In this document: positions 12,147 through 14,926 of the stretch, in pieces
Layout: each line of letters starts with the position of its first letter
Position numbering within the stretch: the stretch's first letter is position 1
DNA from: JBJTIF01 sp046094825
Lineage (GTDB): Bacteria > Actinomycetota > UBA4738 > HRBIN12
Length of the DNA stretch: 14,926 nt
Direction: 5' to 3'
Assembly: GCA_046094825.1 (NCBI GenBank)
Contig: JBJTIF010000075.1
Location: forward strand, 1 to 14,926
Notes under the pieces: generated by a model
The model's input: only the letters and a program-made list of their open reading frames with translations
What the model was told of the DNA's origin: nothing
The model's database searches: none
Made by a program: the position numbers and the translations under genes

Positions 12147-13141
12147 GGGCGGGCGGCCCCCACGAAGTTCCCCCAGTTGATCGGGCGCACGTTCACGACG
12201 TCGCCGGGATGGTTCGCGTCGATCATCGTCGTCGGCGTGAGGTACATCCCGACGTGGCTGATCGGCGAGTAGAAGAAGAGCAGGTCGCCGGGCCGCAGCT
12301 CCGAGCGCGAGATGTGCGGGAGCACCGCGTACTGCATCGCGGACGAGTGCGGGAGGTAGACCCCGGCCTTCCCCCACGCGTACATCGTGAGCCCCGAGCA
12401 GTCGAACCCGTACGAGGGGCTCGCCGCCGCGAAGACGTAGCGGACGCCGCGGACGGAGAAGGCCGCGTCGATCGCGGTCTGCGCCTGCGCGGTCGTCGCG
12501 CGCGGCGGGCTCACCGCACCGACGGGCGAACGGACCGCGTCCTGGAACTGCGCGTTCATCCGCGCGTAGAGGCTCCGCGCCTGACCGACGGCGTTGCGGA
12601 TCTCGTCCTTCTTGCGGCCGATCTCGTCGAGGACCTTGCGCCGTTCCTCGGCGGCCTGCCGGAGCTGCTCGGCCGTCCACACCGCGCGGTCGCGGGCGCG
12701 TTCGGCGCGGATCGCGAGATCGGCGTCGGCCTGCGCGATGTTGCCGATGAACTCGAGTCGGTCCGCGAAGTCGTTCAGGGAGGTCGCGTCGAACAGCGAC
12801 ATGAGCTGCGTGCCGACCGACTGGTACGCGCGTGCGGCGTTGCGGTTGAGCGCCTTCTCGGCCGACGTCATCTCCGCGAGCGCCTCGGTGCGCGCGACGC
12901 GCGTCTCCGCGAGCCGGTCGAGCACCTTCCGCAGGGCGATCCGCGCCTGGTTGTACTGCTCGACGTAGAGGATGAGCCGCTCGTTCAGGCGGTCGAGCTC
13001 GCGCTTCGCGGCCGCGACCTCGCCGGCCGACGGGGCCGCCGCGGAGGGGAGCGCCGAGAGGCCGGTGGCGAGCACGAGGAGGAGAGCGACCGCCCACCGG
13101 GCCGCGCGCCGTGCCGGGGTGCCGAGCATCGTCGTTCGCAT
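12143..13141 (-). CDS. Secreted NlpC/P60 peptidoglycan endopeptidase with coiled-coil N-terminus
   Basis: Predicted to cleave stem-peptide bonds in the cell wall, 332 aa. The signal peptide covers about residues 1-37 (hydrophobic ALLLVLATGLSAL, then SAAAP). Residues about 40-205 are a long charged helical region, likely coiled coil, as in CwlO/RipA-type hydrolases where it controls activity. A short linker precedes the NlpC/P60 domain (about 217-332), with catalytic C248 in YGFDCSGL, H296 in SHVGMYL and a third residue probably D308 in MIDANHPGDVV, acidic as in RipA rather than the usual His. RPGDLLFF is conserved. The ATG at 13141 lacks a good ribosome site; the ATG at 13129 is an in-frame alternative and leaves the signal peptide intact. 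Confidence 0.9.
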   Translation of the reverse strand: MRTTMLGTPARRAARWAVALLLVLATGLSALPSAAAPSAGEVAAAKRELDRLNERLILYVEQYNQARIALRKVLDRLAETRVARTEALAEMTSAEKALNRNAARAYQSVGTQLMSLFDATSLNDFADRLEFIGNIAQADADLAIRAERARDRAVWTAEQLRQAAEERRKVLDEIGRKKDEIRNAVGQARSLYARMNAQFQDAVRSPVGAVSPPRATTAQAQTAIDAAFSVRGVRYVFAAASPSYGFDCSGLTMYAWGKAGVYLPHSSAMQYAVLPHISRSELRPGDLLFFYSPISHVGMYLTPTTMIDANHPGDVVNVRPINWGNFVGAARP

Positions 13142-13152
13142 CGGAGGAGGTG

Positions 13153-13213
13153 GCCTCGGTCCCGTCCGGATCCGTCCGGACCCCGGGAACGGCCACGCCG
13201 AGGCTACCGAGGC
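13153..13213. promoter_or_regulatory. Structured upstream region of the NlpC/P60 gene
   Basis: An 8-bp inverted repeat (GCCTCGGT at 13153-13160, ACCGAGGC at 13206-13213) encloses two near-identical tandem 10-mers, CCGTCCGGAT then CCGTCCGGAC (13162-13181). On the minus strand TAGCCT at 13201-13206 could be a -10 box, which would place the tandem copies in the 5' untranslated region. Role unknown. Confidence 0.35.
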
Positions 13214-13249
13214 GGGTTCCGGCGCGTCAAACACGCCGGATGAGGTCTG

Positions 13250-13323
13250 TCGGGACGGCGGGATTCGAACCCGCGACCTCAGCGTCCCGAACGCTGCGCG
13301 CTACCAAGCTGCGCTACGTCCCG
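13250..13323 (-). tRNA. tRNA-Pro (anticodon CGG)
   Basis: 74 nt without the CCA end. The acceptor arms CGGGACG and CGTCCCG pair fully (13317-13323 with 13251-13257), with discriminator A at 13250. The D-arm region is AGCGCAGCTTGGTAGCGC, the anticodon stem is CAGCG/CGCTG around the loop TTCGGGA (anticodon CGG) and the T-arm is GCGGGTTCGAATCCCGC. The following bases are CAG, so CCA is not encoded and must be added after transcription. It reads Pro codon CCG, which is common in this window. Confidence 0.97.
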
Positions 13324-13399
13324 TCCGGGGCCATACTGCGGAGGGCGGCGGATGCCGCCGATCGCGAGCGGGCGGGGGCCCGGGCGGCGGAGGGTTGCG

Positions 13400-14926
13400 A
13401 TGGTCGGGGTGCGGGTCGAATCGGACAGCATGGGGACGATCGAGGTCCCTGCGGATCGGTACTGGGGCGCGCAGACCCAGCGCTCGCTCCACCACTTCCC
13501 GATCGGCGACGACCCGATGCCGCTGCCGGTGATCCGCGCGTTCGGCATCCTGAAGAAGGCCTGCGCGATCGTGAACGCGCGCTCCGGCCGGCTCCCGAAG
13601 GACGTCGCCGACGCGATCGTCGCCGTCGCGGACGAGGTGATCGCGGGCGACCTCGACGCCCACTTCCCGCTGTCGACGTGGCAGACGGGGTCGGGCACGC
13701 AGTCGAACATGAACGCGAACGAGGTCATCTCCAACCGCGCGATCGAGCGCCTCGGTGGCGAGATGGGGAGCAAGCGGCCCGTCCACCCGAACGACCACGT
13801 GAACATGTCGCAGTCCTCGAACGACACGTTCCCGACCGCGATGCACGTCGCCGCGGCCAAGGCCGTCGTCGAAGGCCTCGTCCCGAAGGTCCGCGCGCTC
13901 CGCGACGCGCTCGACGCGAAGGCGCGGGCGTTCGACGACGTCGTGAAGATCGGACGCACGCACCTCCAGGACGCGGTGCCACTCACGCTCGGCCAGGAGT
14001 TCTCCGGCTACGTCGCGCAGCTCGACGCGGGTCTCGGCCGCCTCGACGCCGTGCTCCCCGGGCTCTACGAGCTCGCGATCGGCGGTACGGCCGTCGGTAC
14101 GGGGCTGAACGCCCCGAAGGGGTTCGGGCAGGAGGCTGCGGCGGAGATCGCGCGGCAGACCGGGCTGCCGTTCGTCGCCGCGGCGAACCCGTTCGCGGCC
14201 CTCGCCGCGCACGACGCGGTCGTCATGGCGCACGGCGCGGTGCGCACGCTCGCGGTCTCGCTCATGAAGATCGCGAACGACATCCGGTGGCTCGGGTCGG
14301 GTCCGCGGAGCGGCCTCGGCGAGCTCGTGCTGCCGGAGAACGAACCCGGTTCGTCGATCATGCCGGGGAAGGTGAACCCGACGCAGTCCGAGGCGATGAC
14401 GATGGTCTGCGTCCAGGTCCTCGGCAACGACGCCGCGATCGCGATCGCGGGATCGCAGGGCAACTTCGAGCTCAACGTCTTCAAGCCGGTCCTGATCCGC
14501 AACTTCCTCCACTCCGTGGAGATCCTCGGCGACGCGTGCGCGACGTTCCGGGAGTTCTGCGTCGAGGGGCTCGACGCGGACCGGGCGCGGATCGCCGACC
14601 TCGTGTCGCGTTCGCTCATGCTCGTCACGGCGCTCGCGCCGCGCATCGGCTACGACCGCGCCGCGGAGATCGCGAAGACGGCGCACCACGAGGGTTCGAC
14701 GCTCCGCGAGGTCGCGGTGCGCCTCGGGTACCTCACCGCGGAGGAGTACGACGCGCTCGTGGGGCCGGGGGCGATGGTGGGGCCCCCGGGGATCGCCGCC
14801 CCCCCGCCGCGCCCTCACCCCCGACGCCGCGCGCGCGGACGCCGCCACGGACCAGAAGACCCGCCACCCGCCGATCGACGCGTTCTCCGCCGCCGCTCGC
14901 GAGGAACTCGTCGCGAAGGAGCGTGC
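13400..14926 (+). CDS. fumC: Class II fumarate hydratase FumC (3' end open at the window edge)
   Basis: Interconverts fumarate and malate in the TCA cycle; cytoplasmic homotetramer without an iron-sulfur cluster. The start ATG follows GGCGGAGGG by 7 nt. The N-terminus (SDSMGTIEVPADRYWGAQTQ) is standard. Conserved parts are TGSGTQSNMNANE (96-108), MSQSSNDTFPTAMH (136-149), RTHLQDAVPLTLGQE with H188, and the family signature GSSIMPGKVNPT (317-328) with the catalytic serine S319. The normal C-terminus is reached at EEYDALVGPGAMVGP, about residue 462, close to the E. coli length of 467. No stop follows: the frame remains open for the last 140 bases, coding a Pro/Arg-rich tail with poor third-position GC, which I consider not genuine. 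Aspartase or another superfamily member is possible but the overall match is to FumC. Confidence 0.93.
   Translation, partial: MVGVRVESDSMGTIEVPADRYWGAQTQRSLHHFPIGDDPMPLPVIRAFGILKKACAIVNARSGRLPKDVADAIVAVADEVIAGDLDAHFPLSTWQTGSGTQSNMNANEVISNRAIERLGGEMGSKRPVHPNDHVNMSQSSNDTFPTAMHVAAAKAVVEGLVPKVRALRDALDAKARAFDDVVKIGRTHLQDAVPLTLGQEFSGYVAQLDAGLGRLDAVLPGLYELAIGGTAVGTGLNAPKGFGQEAAAEIARQTGLPFVAAANPFAALAAHDAVVMAHGAVRTLAVSLMKIANDIRWLGSGPRSGLGELVLPENEPGSSIMPGKVNPTQSEAMTMVCVQVLGNDAAIAIAGSQGNFELNVFKPVLIRNFLHSVEILGDACATFREFCVEGLDADRARIADLVSRSLMLVTALAPRIGYDRAAEIAKTAHHEGSTLREVAVRLGYLTAEEYDALVGPGAMVGPPGIAAPPPRPHPRRRARGRRHGPEDPPPADRRVLRRRSRGTRREGAC
14793..14926 (+). other. Shifted coding frame at the window end (frameshifted fumC tail or next gene)
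   Basis: In the frame one base ahead of fumC, codons from 14793 read smoothly with G or C at nearly every third position and encode a balanced sequence (RALTPDAARADAATDQK, then PPIDAFSAAAREEL). The fumC frame here has many A/T third positions and reads as Arg/Pro-rich. The switch could lie at the C7 run 14799-14805: one C fewer would join the two frames. No start codon for a separate gene is visible in that frame. I do not recognise the encoded segment. Confidence 0.5.

Noticed and set aside
10689..13196. An 835-codon minus-strand open frame across the MFS and NlpC/P60 genes
   Set aside because: Its product is Arg/Glu/Pro-rich with no domain. Long antisense frames are expected in DNA this rich in GC, and the real genes beneath show full family motifs.
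13344..13359. GGCGGC-GGAT-GCCGCC hairpin as a terminator or riboswitch ahead of fumC
   Set aside because: Only 6 bp with no U-tract, upstream of rather than behind the tRNA in its own direction, and too small for a known riboswitch.
13301..14848. A 515-codon minus-strand frame opposite fumC
   Set aside because: Low-complexity Arg/Asp/Glu-rich product, exact antisense of a highly conserved enzyme. It is a shadow frame.

Overview
The window is very GC-rich (by eye about 70%), densely coded and strongly biased to G or C at third codon positions. Many genes start with GTG, overlap their neighbour by 4 nt, or have a -10-like hexamer directly before the start codon. A nickel superoxide dismutase with its own maturation protease, GYD and NlpC/P60 proteins, and an M43 secreted peptidase fit a high-GC, aerobic, free-living Actinomycetota or Chloroflexota-type bacterium. 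The sequence alone does not settle the phylum. No phage, insertion sequence, CRISPR array or other obvious mobile element is visible, and no stretch over 300 bases lacks a gene.

Layout. 1-3361 (+): a four-gene ABC importer operon (permease, ATPase, ATPase, permease) that most resembles the urea/short-amide transporter UrtCDEB; every junction is a 4-nt GTGA overlap, and no binding protein is visible. 3373-3960 (-): nicotinamidase PncA. 4008-4982 (-): secreted pappalysin-type zinc metallopeptidase (M43). 5059-6950 (-): molybdate ATPase/permease pair modC-modB without modA, directly behind a divergent YchF-type P-loop NTPase (core 6950-7924). The ychF reading frame has lost its expected stop and runs into modB in another frame. 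8034-8315 (+): small GYD-domain protein, then a perfect 14-bp hairpin (8328-8358) that probably ends transcription in both directions. 8378-9871 (-): secreted protein with two YDG repeats and an unassigned C-terminal region.

10027-10873: divergent sodN (-) and sodX-like protease (+), the enzyme and the peptidase expected to expose its nickel-binding N-terminus; their start codons may share one CATG. 10911-12146 (+): MFS exporter. 12143-13141 (-): secreted coiled-coil NlpC/P60 peptidoglycan hydrolase whose stop codon shares CTAG with that of the MFS gene. 13250-13323 (-): tRNA-Pro(CGG). 13400-window end (+): class II fumarase fumC, whose frame stays open past its normal C-terminus and appears to shift near a run of seven Cs.

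Most of the window is housekeeping and transport: nitrogen uptake, NAD salvage, molybdate uptake for Mo-enzymes, superoxide defence, wall remodelling and the TCA cycle. I did not find a clearly new defence or mobile system. The points most worth checking are the ychF-modB stop loss and the altered YchF G domain, the sodN/sodX shared start, the duplicated hairpin-forming repeats in the YDG gene, the operator-like palindrome upstream of it, the recurring -10 boxes of possible leaderless genes, and the fumC tail.
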